Notes: generated from the letters alone by a model not told the origin. A stretch of 64,000 nt of DNA from Lachnospiraceae bacterium (GCA_015057455.1 SVEH01000002.1:147690-211689), one strand, 5' to 3'; positions 1 to 9,932 are shown, counted from the first letter of the stretch. Numbers and translations are program-made.

Positions 1-920
1 AATTAGATGATATGATTCTTATAAAATCAGATGGTTATCCAACATATAATTTTGCCAATGTTGTAGATGATCATTTAATGGGAATTACTCATGTAGTAAG
101 AGGTAGTGAGTATTTATCATCATCTCCTAAGTATAATAGATTATATGAAGCTTTTGGATGGGAGATACCTACATATGTACACTGTCCAATTATAACTAAT
201 GAAGAACATAAGAAGCTAAGTAAAAGAAGTGGACATTCATCATATGAGGATTTATTAGACCAAGGTTTTGTTACAGAGGCTATTGTTAATTATGTTGCAT
301 TACTTGGATGGAGCCCAGAAGGTGAACAAGAGATATTTACTTTAGATGAATTAGTAAAGGCATTTGATTTTAGTAGAATTAATAAGTCACCAGCAGTATT
401 TGATATGGTTAAGCTTAGATGGATGAATGGTGAATATATTAAAGCTATGGATAACGATAAGTTTTATGACATGGCTATGCCATATATAAAAGAAGTAATT
501 AAAGCAGATGTTGATTTAGTAAAGATAGCAGATTTAATGAAGACTAGAATAGAGACATTTTTAGATATAGCTGAGAAGATTGATTTCTTTGAAGCACTTC
601 CAGAGTATGATATAGCAATGTATACTCATAAGAAGATGAAGACTAATTCAGAGAATTCTTTACAAGTTTTAAAGGATGTACTTCCTAGATTTGAAGAATT
701 AGAAGATTATTCTTGTGAAGCAATAGAAGCATTATTAAAAGAGTATATTGCTGAGCGTGAAATCAAGAATGGTATGGCTTTATGGCCAGTTAGAACTGCC
801 GTATCAGGTAAACAGATGACTCCAGGTGGAGCTTACGAGATTATGGAGATATTAGGTAAGGAAGAGTCTCTTAAGAGAATTAGAATTGGTATCGAAAAGC
901 TTACAGCTGCTGTAGAGTAA
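1..920 (+). CDS. gltX: Glutamyl-tRNA synthetase, 3' part (5' end outside window)
   Basis: Class I aminoacyl-tRNA synthetase that charges tRNA-Glu in the cytoplasm; in Clostridia it may also charge tRNA-Gln for later amidation. The reading frame is open to the left edge (first complete codon at position 3), so this is a partial gene of about 305 residues against roughly 480-500 for the family. Visible family features are the DGYPTYNFA and DDHLMGITHV motifs of the catalytic core and the KLSKR version of the KMSKS signature, followed by the helical anticodon-binding region. The internal ATG at 12 is not the start. A 13-bp hairpin follows the stop. Family assignment is firm; discriminating versus non-discriminating type cannot be told. 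Confidence 0.95.
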   Translation, partial: LDDMILIKSDGYPTYNFANVVDDHLMGITHVVRGSEYLSSSPKYNRLYEAFGWEIPTYVHCPIITNEEHKKLSKRSGHSSYEDLLDQGFVTEAIVNYVALLGWSPEGEQEIFTLDELVKAFDFSRINKSPAVFDMVKLRWMNGEYIKAMDNDKFYDMAMPYIKEVIKADVDLVKIADLMKTRIETFLDIAEKIDFFEALPEYDIAMYTHKKMKTNSENSLQVLKDVLPRFEELEDYSCEAIEALLKEYIAEREIKNGMALWPVRTAVSGKQMTPGGAYEIMEILGKEESLKRIRIGIEKLTAAVE

Positions 921-995
921 AATTGTTTTATTGTAAGATAGTGAAATGATATAATAAGAGAGATAATGAAGTTTAGTAATTACTATAAATATGAT

Positions 996-1024
996 TGCGA
1001 GCGAAATTAACAATTTTGCTCGCA
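996..1024 (+). terminator. Hairpin after gltX, probable terminator
   Basis: A 13-bp stem (996-1008 with 1012-1024, one G-U pair) closes a 3-nt loop, and a short T-rich stretch follows. It lies between gltX and the helicase gene, so it most likely ends gltX transcription. Confidence 0.7.
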
Positions 1025-1071
1025 GTACTTTTGTGTAAACAAAGTGAGAATTATGGGAATGGAGAGCATAT

Positions 1072-3165
1072 ATGAAATATAATGAGGCACAAGAACAGGC
1101 TATAAATCATAATACTGGACCTATGATGGTTCTTGCTGGACCAGGTTCAGGGAAAACAACAGTTATAATAAATAGAACAAAAAACTTAATAGAACAGTAT
1201 GGCGTAGACCCTAGGAAAATTCTTGTTATAACATTTACCAAAGCAGCAGCCCAGGAGATGAAAGAGCGATTTATAAAGTTGGTAAATAATGAAAACAATG
1301 AGTCACAGGTAAGGGTAAATAGGAATAAAGACAGCATGCTGAAAAATGACGCGAGCTTTGTTAATTTTGGAACTTTTCACGCAATATTTTTTAATATACT
1401 TAGACAAGCCTATAGAGAGTGTACATATGATAGTATTATTAAGCAAGAGGATAAGATGCGTCTTATAAAGGAAATCGTTTTAAAGTATGATATAGAAACA
1501 GAAGATGAAAAGGAACTTCTTGCAGATATAGAAAGTGAAATAAGTCTTGTAAAAGGTGAGATGATGGATGTAAATAATTACTATTCTCAGTCTTGTCCGC
1601 AAGCTCATTTTCGTAGTATATATAATGAATATAATGATACTCTTCAGAGTAAAAGGCTTATAGATTTTGATGATATGATTGTAAAGTGCTATCAGTTGTT
1701 TACAGCATATCCACAGATATTAAATCAGTGGCAGAAACGTTATGAATATATTCTTATAGATGAGTTTCAAGACATTAATTTATTACAATATAAGATTATG
1801 CAGATGCTTGCTAAGCCAGAGAATAATATATTTATAGTAGGTGATGATGACCAGTCTATTTATAGATTTCGAGGTGCAAAACCAGAGATAATGCTTAATT
1901 TTACAAAGGACTATCCAGATAGTAAGGTTTGTAATCTAGATATCAATTATCGTTGTAGTGGACATATTGTAGATATTGCAGGGAGAATAATTAAGAATAA
2001 TAAGAAAAGATATGATAAAAATATTAGGACAATTAACCAACCGGGACGTAATGTTGAAATATCTGAATTTAAAACAATAAATGACCAAAGCATACAGATA
2101 ATAGAGGATATAAAGAATTATTTATCCCAAGGAATACCTTATAGTCAGATGGCTATTTTATATAGAACAAACTCCCAACCTAGAAGAATGGTAGAGAAAC
2201 TTATGGAGTATAATCTTCCATTTATAATTAAAGATGGATTGCCAAGTATATATAATCATTGGATTTCGGAGACAATGTTATACTATTTAAAAGCGGCAAA
2301 ACAATGTTTTGGTTGCAAGACAACAGGGGAAATGGGCTCAAGGCTAATTGATAGAACTATATTTATGAAAATAGCTAATAAACCAAATCGTTATATATCA
2401 AGAGCTGTTATGACAAGTCAATATATTGATTTTGAGTCTCTAAAATCAAATTTCACATCAAAGGAATGGATGCTAGAAAGATTAGACAACTTTGAATATG
2501 ATTTAAGTAAAATTGCAAAAATGGATATGTATAGTGCAGTTAATTATATTCGAAAAGCTGTAGGTTACGATGAGTATTTGGAAGATTATGCAACTAGTAG
2601 GAAGATAAATCTTGAAGAACTGTATGAAGTACTAGATGAATTTCAAGAGAATTGTAAAGATATGAATACTTTAGATGAGTTACTTGAACATATAGATAAT
2701 TATAATGAAGAATTAGAACGTAATTTATCTAAAGCAAGAGAGATATCAGATGCTATTAATATGATTACATTTCATGGAGCCAAAGGTTTAGAGTTTAAGG
2801 TTGTATTTATAATTGATGCTAACGAAGGAATAACACCTTATAAAAAAGCTGTCCTTGAAGCAGATATAGAAGAGGAAAGACGAATGTTTTATGTAGCAGT
2901 GACTAGAGCGAAGACATATTTACACATATATTATTCGAAAGATAGATTTGGTAAGGAAATGCAACCATCTCGTTATGTGGGAGAAGCTTTGGTTGATAGA
3001 GAATCCATTCAAGAGGGTGTTCAAATAAAACATAAAGTATATGGTGCAGGTAAAATAGTTAGAGCAGATGAGAAGCGTATAACTGTAAAGTTTAGCAATA
3101 TGGTTGTTAGTAAAATACTTGATATAGAATATTGTGTAAGCAATCGATTAATAGAGATTAAATAA
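1072..3165 (+). CDS. UvrD/PcrA-type ATP-dependent DNA helicase (SF1A)
   Basis: 3'-5' superfamily 1 DNA helicase acting in repair or in removal of proteins from DNA. The 697-residue protein has Walker A AGPGSGKT at 22-29, the DEFQD Walker B, GDDDQSIYRFRGA (motif III region), TFHGAKGLEF (motif V) and VAVTRAK (motif VI). It ends with a small C-terminal beta domain like that of PcrA. The length is near the PcrA/UvrD norm (about 700-750). The start ATG is preceded by GGAGA. The gene stands alone and converges on the cell-wall gene at 3208, sharing a bidirectional terminator. A lone helicase beside gltX need not be the main PcrA, because Clostridia carry several UvrD-like paralogues. Confidence 0.9.
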   Translation: MKYNEAQEQAINHNTGPMMVLAGPGSGKTTVIINRTKNLIEQYGVDPRKILVITFTKAAAQEMKERFIKLVNNENNESQVRVNRNKDSMLKNDASFVNFGTFHAIFFNILRQAYRECTYDSIIKQEDKMRLIKEIVLKYDIETEDEKELLADIESEISLVKGEMMDVNNYYSQSCPQAHFRSIYNEYNDTLQSKRLIDFDDMIVKCYQLFTAYPQILNQWQKRYEYILIDEFQDINLLQYKIMQMLAKPENNIFIVGDDDQSIYRFRGAKPEIMLNFTKDYPDSKVCNLDINYRCSGHIVDIAGRIIKNNKKRYDKNIRTINQPGRNVEISEFKTINDQSIQIIEDIKNYLSQGIPYSQMAILYRTNSQPRRMVEKLMEYNLPFIIKDGLPSIYNHWISETMLYYLKAAKQCFGCKTTGEMGSRLIDRTIFMKIANKPNRYISRAVMTSQYIDFESLKSNFTSKEWMLERLDNFEYDLSKIAKMDMYSAVNYIRKAVGYDEYLEDYATSRKINLEELYEVLDEFQENCKDMNTLDELLEHIDNYNEELERNLSKAREISDAINMITFHGAKGLEFKVVFIIDANEGITPYKKAVLEADIEEERRMFYVAVTRAKTYLHIYYSKDRFGKEMQPSRYVGEALVDRESIQEGVQIKHKVYGAGKIVRADEKRITVKFSNMVVSKILDIEYCVSNRLIEIK

Positions 3166-3201
3166 AAGAAAAAATCACGCCGTGGCGTGATTTTTTCTTT
3201 T
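3164..3201. terminator. Bidirectional terminator between convergent genes
   Basis: A perfect 18-bp inverted repeat (3164-3181 with 3184-3201) has a GC core and A/T tracts on both outer flanks. It serves the helicase on + and the cell-wall protein on -. Confidence 0.9.
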
Positions 3202-3207
3202 ATTTAT

Positions 3208-4972
3208 CTATGCAACAGGTTTATTTCCATAGTTGAAAATTGTATACCATGTTTCAGGATTCATTGAATTATCAAGTGTTTGTGCTAATCCATTAAGATT
3301 TCTGAAAGTAGTAATGTGATTAATTGTATCAGCATCATAAATACCATTTAAGCCTATTGCATATTTATTTTTATATCTTAAAGCGGCTTGAAGTAATTTA
3401 GTTAAATTATCATATTCAGTTGTAGATAAAACTATATTATTGTTTTTAATTACTTCGTAAGTTGCTTCATCAAAATATCCTGTAAGAGGAATATTTGTTT
3501 TGAATCTTAAGTTAAGTTCTGCTTGTAAAGCTCGTGTAATACCTTGTTCAGTATCAAATCCAAGAGCACCGTTTGTACCTACAGCCACTCCCATAGCACC
3601 ATAAGTTTGGTTTATCCATGCTTGTAATTGACTAAGTTCATTATTAAAGTGTGGTCTATTGCTATCGTTAAATAAAACATACCAAGTTTCAGCATTCATC
3701 TTCATATGAGGTGGAGTATCAGCCATACCAGTAGATTGTCTTAACCAACCGATTTTACTACATAGATTAGCATCAAGTACACCTGTGCATGTTACATCAC
3801 TGTATTTTAATAGATATTTAAATGCCATTTGAGCTAATTTAGTCATTGTATCATAACCGTCTTGAACTAAATAAACTTTATTTTTATCTGCAGCTTCATA
3901 ACATTCTTCAGTAAAGTAACCATTTACTTCAAGATTACAACCATATCTTAGATTCATTTCAGCTTGCCAAGCCTTAACTATAGCTTGGTGAGTATCATAT
4001 CCAAGAGCACCATTAACAGGTATATTTATACCAAATTTAGCGCCATAAGTAGCATTAATCCAACTTTGAATCTCTCTTAATTCATTATTGAAGTTTGGTC
4101 TATTACCACTATTAAATAAAGTATACCAAGTTTCAGCATTTATCTTCATATGAGGTGGAGTATCAGCCATACCAGTAGATTGTCTTAACCAACCAATTTT
4201 ACTACAATAATTAGCATCAGCAATACCAGTACATGTTACGTCACTGTATTTTAATAGATATCTAAATGCCATTTGAGCTAATTTTGTAAATGTGTCGTAT
4301 CTAGTAGTATCAGTATATTCTTTACACAAATCAGCTGCATTATAACAAGCTTCATTGAAATAACCAGTTATAGGTAAGTTACAACCGTATTTTAAGTTCA
4401 TTTCAGCTTGCCAAGCGCTTACTATAGCTTGTTCTGTTTCGTAACCTAAACTACCATTAACAGGAACTCTTATACCAAATTTATCACCATAAGTACCATT
4501 AATCCAACTTTGAATTTCTTTTAATTCATTATTAAAGTTAGGCTTACGTCCATCATTGAACACAGCATACCAAGTTTCAGCATTCATTTTCATATGTTGT
4601 GGAGTGTCAGAAATGTTATATTTTTGTCTAAAGTAACCTATGTTATTAGCTGTTAATTGGTTAAACGTACCATCAACATTACTTGTGTATTTATATCTGT
4701 AGGCAAATGCAGCTTGTAATAATTTTGTGAAAGTATCATATCTATCTGTATTTAAATATACTTTGAACATATCAGCAGCATTATAACTTGCCTCGCCAAA
4801 ATCACCATCAACAACAAGACCGCATCCGTATTTCATGTTCATTTCGGCTTGCCATCCCTTTACAACAGCTTTTTCTGTTTCTGGACCATAGACACCATCT
4901 ACGGTAATTTTAACACCATGTGCACCATATACACCATTTAACCAACTTTGTAAATCTCTAACATATGGGTCA
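3208..4972 (-). repeat. Four tandem ~445-bp coding repeats in the wall-binding region
   Basis: Near-identical DNA recurs about every 445 bp. The clearest pair is 3701-3843 and 4145-4287, which differ at few positions. Each unit codes one wall-binding module of about 148 residues. Such repeats can expand or contract by recombination. Confidence 0.85.
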
Positions 4973-6504
4973 CCATGAGAAGGAGCTGGTGCAGGATTAG
5001 GAGCTGGTGCAGGATTAGGTGAAGGTGCATTACCGCCACCACCGTTTCCTTCATTTTCTCTATCTATAGGTGGAACAGAATTAATGTTTGGATTTCTGTA
5101 TACAGTGTAGCTTTGAGAATATAATTTACTTTCTACTTGTGCAAAAGAGAATTGATTATATTTTAAACCAGGAACAGTTTGTTCAATAGTGTATACATTT
5201 TGTGAATCAACTGCATATACCAATATTACGTGGCGATTAAAAGAAGTTCTATTAAATACATCTCCAACCCTAATACTAGAAGGGGATGCTTTTCCTAAAT
5301 GTGTGTAGGTATTATTTATTCCAACAGTAGTTCTTCTTTCATGTCCCATACAAAATGAAACAAATCCACTACAGTCAGTTCCATAGTATATATTACCATT
5401 TGCTTTTTGAGTATAAAGTTTACTATTAGGGTTATCAGCTTCTCTATTAAATTGATTTAAAGTAATATTATAACCAACATATCCACCATGAGTAGGTTGT
5501 GAGTATGGAACACCATTAGAAACTTTACCAGCAGGAATAGTAAAACCTTTAGAACCATTAAATTTATCACTTCTAACATTCTTAAGTGCTTTCCATGTAT
5601 TTTTTGCCATAGCATTCATTCTATTAAGCATATTTTTAACACCTTGAGAGTTTCGTGTATTTCTAATACTACTAAGGTACATTTTATGTTGTTCCTCAGG
5701 AACGTTTATTATATCACTCTCAGAATAATTGCCAAATAGTGAATCTAAAGCGATTCTACTTTGTTCAAATTCAGTTTCTTCAGAATCAGTATTTGTGTCT
5801 GTATAAAAGTATAAATCATCTTTTGTAGTTTCGATTGTTTGCTCTATTCCAGTTATCAATTCATTATTATCAATATTTAAAGAATAAGTTTCATCATCCT
5901 TCTTTATAAAAATAATGCCATTGTCAGATGGTATAAAACCAACTGAATTATTGCAACTCTCAAGAGTTGATATTTCTTTATTTTCTATATTGTATTTATA
6001 GACTGTTGAGTTACTTGAGAAAAGTATGTCATTATAGTTAACAACGTACATCATATCAATATTATAGTTTGATAATTCATCAAACTCATTAGTTTCAGTA
6101 GTGTCTAAATTAACTGATTTAACTTTGTCATTGGCAATATAGTATAGAGTTGTGTCAACAAGGTTAAGATTAGTTGCATTAGAATCTGTTGTAATATCAA
6201 TTGGTGTAGAATAGTTTTCTTCTTCATTGTAAGAATAGTATTTAATACCATCTTCAGTTGAAGTAATATAATCACTTACTAGATATAAGTCTGTACCCTT
6301 ATTTAAAAGGTTAGCAGGTGTGTTACCTAATTGATTTTCACCAGCATAGATTTCATATCTATCACCAATAGTGATACTTTCAGAAAGGACAACTTGTCCT
6401 TCAGTACCATTAGCTTTAGAATTAAAGTTATTAACTATTAATCCAATGCCTAATGATAATGTTAATGAAGCAATAGCTCCAATAATTAAGTGTTTCTTTT
6501 TCAT
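3208..6504 (-). CDS. Secreted NlpC/P60-like cell-wall protein with tandem peptidoglycan-binding modules
   Basis: A 1098-residue exported protein, probably a peptidoglycan hydrolase. Residues 1-30 are a signal peptide or membrane anchor. Residues about 35-230 form repeated beta strands resembling a DUF5050-type propeller. Residues about 330-460 hold an NlpC/P60- or CHAP-like domain, with candidate catalytic Cys378 in GTDCSGFV and His425 in RHVILVY. A Gly/Asn- and Pro-Ala-rich linker follows. The C-terminal half is four tandem modules of about 148 residues, each pairing peptidoglycan-binding halves (QSWINxTYG, then VNGxLGxxTxxAI). Cell-wall location follows from the signal peptide and binding repeats; the bond cut is not known. 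It stands alone and ends at a bidirectional terminator. Confidence 0.82.
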   Translation of the reverse strand: MKKKHLIIGAIASLTLSLGIGLIVNNFNSKANGTEGQVVLSESITIGDRYEIYAGENQLGNTPANLLNKGTDLYLVSDYITSTEDGIKYYSYNEEENYSTPIDITTDSNATNLNLVDTTLYYIANDKVKSVNLDTTETNEFDELSNYNIDMMYVVNYNDILFSSNSTVYKYNIENKEISTLESCNNSVGFIPSDNGIIFIKKDDETYSLNIDNNELITGIEQTIETTKDDLYFYTDTNTDSEETEFEQSRIALDSLFGNYSESDIINVPEEQHKMYLSSIRNTRNSQGVKNMLNRMNAMAKNTWKALKNVRSDKFNGSKGFTIPAGKVSNGVPYSQPTHGGYVGYNITLNQFNREADNPNSKLYTQKANGNIYYGTDCSGFVSFCMGHERRTTVGINNTYTHLGKASPSSIRVGDVFNRTSFNRHVILVYAVDSQNVYTIEQTVPGLKYNQFSFAQVESKLYSQSYTVYRNPNINSVPPIDRENEGNGGGGNAPSPNPAPAPNPAPAPSHGDPYVRDLQSWLNGVYGAHGVKITVDGVYGPETEKAVVKGWQAEMNMKYGCGLVVDGDFGEASYNAADMFKVYLNTDRYDTFTKLLQAAFAYRYKYTSNVDGTFNQLTANNIGYFRQKYNISDTPQHMKMNAETWYAVFNDGRKPNFNNELKEIQSWINGTYGDKFGIRVPVNGSLGYETEQAIVSAWQAEMNLKYGCNLPITGYFNEACYNAADLCKEYTDTTRYDTFTKLAQMAFRYLLKYSDVTCTGIADANYCSKIGWLRQSTGMADTPPHMKINAETWYTLFNSGNRPNFNNELREIQSWINATYGAKFGINIPVNGALGYDTHQAIVKAWQAEMNLRYGCNLEVNGYFTEECYEAADKNKVYLVQDGYDTMTKLAQMAFKYLLKYSDVTCTGVLDANLCSKIGWLRQSTGMADTPPHMKMNAETWYVLFNDSNRPHFNNELSQLQAWINQTYGAMGVAVGTNGALGFDTEQGITRALQAELNLRFKTNIPLTGYFDEATYEVIKNNNIVLSTTEYDNLTKLLQAALRYKNKYAIGLNGIYDADTINHITTFRNLNGLAQTLDNSMNPETWYTIFNYGNKPVA

Positions 6505-6850
6505 TATTTATACATTTCCCTTCGTTGTATTTTTTATGTACTTAAAATGCGCACAAATAGGAGTATAACAGTTATAAAAAGTGATTATCAAGACAGATAT
6601 AATTTTTTTTGAATTTGTTTATTTTTATTTTATATATTTATAAAATTTTTATAATATTGGGAGATATTGTTAAATTGTAATTATAAAAAGTATCTTAATA
6701 ATATTGCATTACTATGAAATAAAGTTAAATAAGGGGGAAAAGTATTGTTTGATAAGCTATAATCATTTATAGTATAGGATAGACATGCGTGTTATAAAGG
6801 GGAGAGTGAAAATAAAACACGCAAAAGTATAATTAGGGGTGATGAAAATA
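6505..6850. other. Divergent intergenic region upstream of the wall protein and S41 protease
   Basis: AT-rich, no ORF. A possible promoter for the protease is TTGATA (6749-6754), 18 bp, TATAGG (6773-6778). A 7-bp inverted repeat (GCGTGTT/AACACGC) lies at about 6787-6822 in the leader. Nothing else was recognised. Confidence 0.45.
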
Positions 6851-8641
6851 ATGAATGGGAAGAGTAGAAAAAAATTAATTGGGTTTATAATGGCAAGTAT
6901 ATTATTAGGTGTGTCAGTATTAGGTGTGTGCACAATGGGAGGTGCATCTAATGCTAGTACAATAAAACCTAAAAAAATCGTTGGATTTCATTCTGGAGTA
7001 GATTTAAGAAGAAATCTATCTAATAATCAAATAGAATCATTGTATAAGTTATGTAAAGTATGGGGATATGCAAAATATTATCATCCAACAGTAGTAGCTG
7101 GAGAAGTTGATTGGGATAAAGAACTATTTACAATGATTCCTCTTGTGGCTAAAGCGAAGAATCAAGATGAAACAAATAAAATTATATATGAATGGTTGAG
7201 CAAGTATACCTTTGAAAATACTACAACAAAAGAAGAGTTTGATAGTGCTATGCAATCAATGTTAAAAGATAACTTTATTTCAATAAATGATATGTCATGG
7301 ATAAGTGATGAAACTGTTTATGGGAAGGAAATATGTAGTTATCTTGAAAAATTATCTTATACATGTGTAGCACAAAGAGATAAGTCATATGCGTATATTA
7401 ATGAATTTGGAGAACTTGGCTTTGATAATGAAAAAAATTATGAATATACAGTTGACGATGATGGATTAGAGTTGTTAGCGCTATTTAGGTATTGGAATGC
7501 ATTTAATTATTATTCTCCAAATGTCCATTTAACAGATGAAAATTGGGATACAGTTTTAAAAGAAGGTATAGAAAAGATTGTTAAAGTAGATGATTTTGAT
7601 GAGTACTATTATACAATTGCATCAATTATTGCCAAGACAAATGATGGTCATGTCCAAACACTTCCAAAGGATAATATGATGAAATTTAATAATTATTATG
7701 GAGAAAAGCGTCTACCTTGCGCATTTGAATATATAGATGGAAAAGTAGTTGTATCATATGTTAGCGAAGAGTGTAAGGAACTAAAGTCAGGAGATATATT
7801 ACTAAAAATAGATAATACAACAATGAGCAACAGAATCCAATGCTTAAGTCAATATACATGTTTGTCAACACCAGATAAAATAGAGGCTAATATGTTTGGG
7901 CCAGTACTTAATGTTAAAGGAGATAAGGCAAAGGTAACAGTATTAAGAGATGGAAGAAAACTAAAGTTTACAGTAAAAAGTATTAAGGATTATATAGAAA
8001 AGAAGGATGTATATTCTAATGGTTTAATTAAAGATGATATAGGTTACATAGATATAGGGACAATAAAAGAAGGTGATATAGAGAAATTAATGTCACAATA
8101 TATGTCAACAAAAGGAATAATAATTGATTTAAGAAAGTACCCAAGTGTTTCAGGAAAATGCGATTTGCTATCAGAGTATTTTGTTCCAAAGTTAACTGAA
8201 TTTGTGAAATTTGGTATGCATTTAACATCAGTACCAGGTGCATTTTTCTATAATTATTCTACTTGTGGTGCAGGAGCAACAGGAATAGATGGACAAGATA
8301 AGAATTATCCATTGTATAAAGGTAAGCTGATGGTATTAGTAGATGAACATACATTAAGTCAAGGGGAAACAATGGCTATGGCATTATCAGTAGCACCAAA
8401 TGCAACATTAGTAGGTACTAATACATTAGGGGCAGTAGGGATAAAAACACCAATTACGTTACCAGGTAATATAATATCATTTTTATCAAGTATAGGACAG
8501 TATCAGTTAGATGGAGAAAATGTTCAAAGAGTTGGAGTGGCACCAGATGTTAAGTGTGCGCAGACGTTGCAAGGTGTAAAAGAAGGAAGAGATGAAGTTG
8601 TAGAGATGGCTATTGATTTAATATATACAGAGGTAGAGTAG
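6851..8641 (+). CDS. Secreted S41 (C-terminal processing/tricorn-like) serine protease
   Basis: An exported protease-like protein of about 596 residues. The ATG at 6851 is preferred over the GTG at 6839 or ATG at 6842, because AGGGGTGA sits at correct spacing only for 6851. A signal peptide covers residues 1-33. A helical N-terminal region follows, then a PDZ-like segment around ELKSGDILLKID, and the S41 core with GYIDIGTI, IIIDLRKYP and LVDEHTLSQGE. The Ser of LSQGE (about residue 503) is the expected nucleophile. The Pro-rich end region GVAPDVK is typical of the family. The gene is followed 44 bp later by the LURP-one-like gene, possibly as one unit. Substrate unknown. Confidence 0.85.
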   Translation: MNGKSRKKLIGFIMASILLGVSVLGVCTMGGASNASTIKPKKIVGFHSGVDLRRNLSNNQIESLYKLCKVWGYAKYYHPTVVAGEVDWDKELFTMIPLVAKAKNQDETNKIIYEWLSKYTFENTTTKEEFDSAMQSMLKDNFISINDMSWISDETVYGKEICSYLEKLSYTCVAQRDKSYAYINEFGELGFDNEKNYEYTVDDDGLELLALFRYWNAFNYYSPNVHLTDENWDTVLKEGIEKIVKVDDFDEYYYTIASIIAKTNDGHVQTLPKDNMMKFNNYYGEKRLPCAFEYIDGKVVVSYVSEECKELKSGDILLKIDNTTMSNRIQCLSQYTCLSTPDKIEANMFGPVLNVKGDKAKVTVLRDGRKLKFTVKSIKDYIEKKDVYSNGLIKDDIGYIDIGTIKEGDIEKLMSQYMSTKGIIIDLRKYPSVSGKCDLLSEYFVPKLTEFVKFGMHLTSVPGAFFYNYSTCGAGATGIDGQDKNYPLYKGKLMVLVDEHTLSQGETMAMALSVAPNATLVGTNTLGAVGIKTPITLPGNIISFLSSIGQYQLDGENVQRVGVAPDVKCAQTLQGVKEGRDEVVEMAIDLIYTEVE

Positions 8642-8685
8642 AGATGGAGATTTAGTTTGTTTTAGAATATGGATGGGAGAGAATA

Positions 8686-9186
8686 ATGAAATTATATGTT
8701 AAACAAAAACTTACATTTTTAAAGGAGAAATTTGCTGTTACTGATGAACAAGGAAATGAAAAATATTATGTGCAAGGAGAGGCTTTAAGTTTAGGGCAGA
8801 AACTACATATTTATGATTTGAATAATAATGAAGTTGGGTTTATAAAAGAAAAATTAATTAGTTTTGAAAGCCAGTTTTATATTTATATATGCGGACATGA
8901 AGTAGGTATGATCAAGAAAAAAATAACATTTTTCAAACCTAAATATGAAGTGGATTATAATGGCTGGCGAGTAGAAGGAGATGTAATGGGATGGAACTAT
9001 GATGTATATGAAGGAAACAGAGTAGTTGCAACAATTAGAAAAAAATTAATGTCATGGACAGATTCATATGAAGTTGATATTAGACAAGCAGAAGATGAGT
9101 TGAGTGCATTGATATTGGTGCTAGCTATAGATGCTGTGAAAAGCAAAGAAAATTCATCAGGTGTAAGTGTGAATTTTTCGAGTTAG
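8686..9186 (+). CDS. LURP-one-related (YxjI-like) family protein
   Basis: A 166-residue protein without signal peptide or membrane segment. The repeated beta pattern (VKQKLTFL, GFIKEKLISF, GMIKKKITFF, ATIRKKLMSW) and the closing helix match the LURP-one-related/YxjI family, which folds as a tubby-like beta barrel around a central helix. The biochemical role of the family is poorly known. SD GGGAGAG lies 8 nt before the ATG. It sits 44 bp after the S41 protease and may share its promoter. Confidence 0.75.
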   Translation: MKLYVKQKLTFLKEKFAVTDEQGNEKYYVQGEALSLGQKLHIYDLNNNEVGFIKEKLISFESQFYIYICGHEVGMIKKKITFFKPKYEVDYNGWRVEGDVMGWNYDVYEGNRVVATIRKKLMSWTDSYEVDIRQAEDELSALILVLAIDAVKSKENSSGVSVNFSS

Positions 9187-9211
9187 AAGAAATATTAGTT
9201 ATTAAATATAA

Positions 9212-9667
9212 ATGAATATATATTTATATTGGCTTGGTAAAGAGATAAAAATAACATCAAGAGTAAGTGGCAACTTTAAAGGAAAGAAAATATTAAATTT
9301 TCAAATAGAAGGATAAGATATCACAGATAAGTGGAAGGCACAATTTAAGAATATAAATGAGACACACGGGAAAAACATTGATGGTGAAATAATTGTTTAT
9401 AATGGAAAAGATATTGTAGACATCTCTAATTAGGATATTGATATGGCTAGAACAATGAAATACATAGAGATATATAAATATACAGATATATATGAAACGA
9501 CTACGCAATATATAGTAAAGGCGAAAGGAAAATATGAGGGATTTGTTACATGTGAAGAAGTAGGATTGTATACCGATTTATCATCAAATTTGTTTGGTGA
9601 TAAAGGTTCATCTGTAGAAAAGGCAATTAGTATTAAATGTGAATATAGAATGTTATATGTACAATAG
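9212..9667 (+). pseudogene. Degraded gene with two in-frame stops, product unknown
   Basis: From the ATG at 9212 one frame runs 151 codons to 9667 but is broken by TAA at 9314-9316 and TAG at 9431-9433. All three pieces keep protein-like composition (for example NFKGKKILNFQIEG, then DITDKWKAQF, then KYEGFVTCEEVGLYTDLSS), so the frame itself is intact and only point stops have arisen. No clear SD precedes 9212, and an in-frame TAA abuts the ATG. The family was not recognised. It follows the LURP-one-like gene and is followed by a terminator at 9705. The last 74 codons could still be translated from ATG 9443. Confidence 0.65.
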
Positions 9668-9704
9668 ATGAAGGATACAGGTGATTATTGGAGTGAATAA
9701 TTAT

Positions 9705-9735
9705 AGTGCCAGTAGGTTTAATGCTTACTGGTACT
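9705..9735 (+). terminator. Terminator after the pseudogene
   Basis: A 12-bp stem with two G-U pairs (9705-9716 with 9724-9735) and a TTTTAT tail. Confidence 0.75.
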
Positions 9736-9812
9736 TTTATGTTTAGAAATAGTGAGAGGATTTTTTGGGAAGTAGATGAAGTAACAAAAAAATGAAAATT
9801 TAATAACGAAGT

Positions 9813-9878
9813 TCCGTTATCGGCAAAATATAATAAGAAAATACAAACAAAATAATTTGATAAAATGCCGATAACGGA
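9813..9878. promoter_or_regulatory. Paired inverted operator upstream of fic
   Basis: A 13-bp sequence, TCCGTTATCGGCA, at 9813-9825 recurs in perfect inverted form at 9866-9878. Each half contains CCG-N4-CGG, so each is itself a partial palindrome. The right copy fills the spacer between the -35 and -10 of the fic promoter, the position expected for a repressor. The Fic protein carries an N-terminal helix-turn-helix (HTH), so autorepression with looping between two sites is the natural inference. Confidence 0.75.
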
Positions 9879-9885
9879 GTATAAT
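9857..9885 (+). promoter_or_regulatory. Promoter of the fic gene
   Basis: TTGATA (9857-9862), 17-bp spacer, TATAAT (9880-9885). This is close to consensus, and the right operator copy lies inside the spacer. Confidence 0.8.
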
Positions 9886-9932
9886 TATAGTAAAGAATGT
9901 TATAAGCGCTACCGCACTTGATAGGAGGATAT

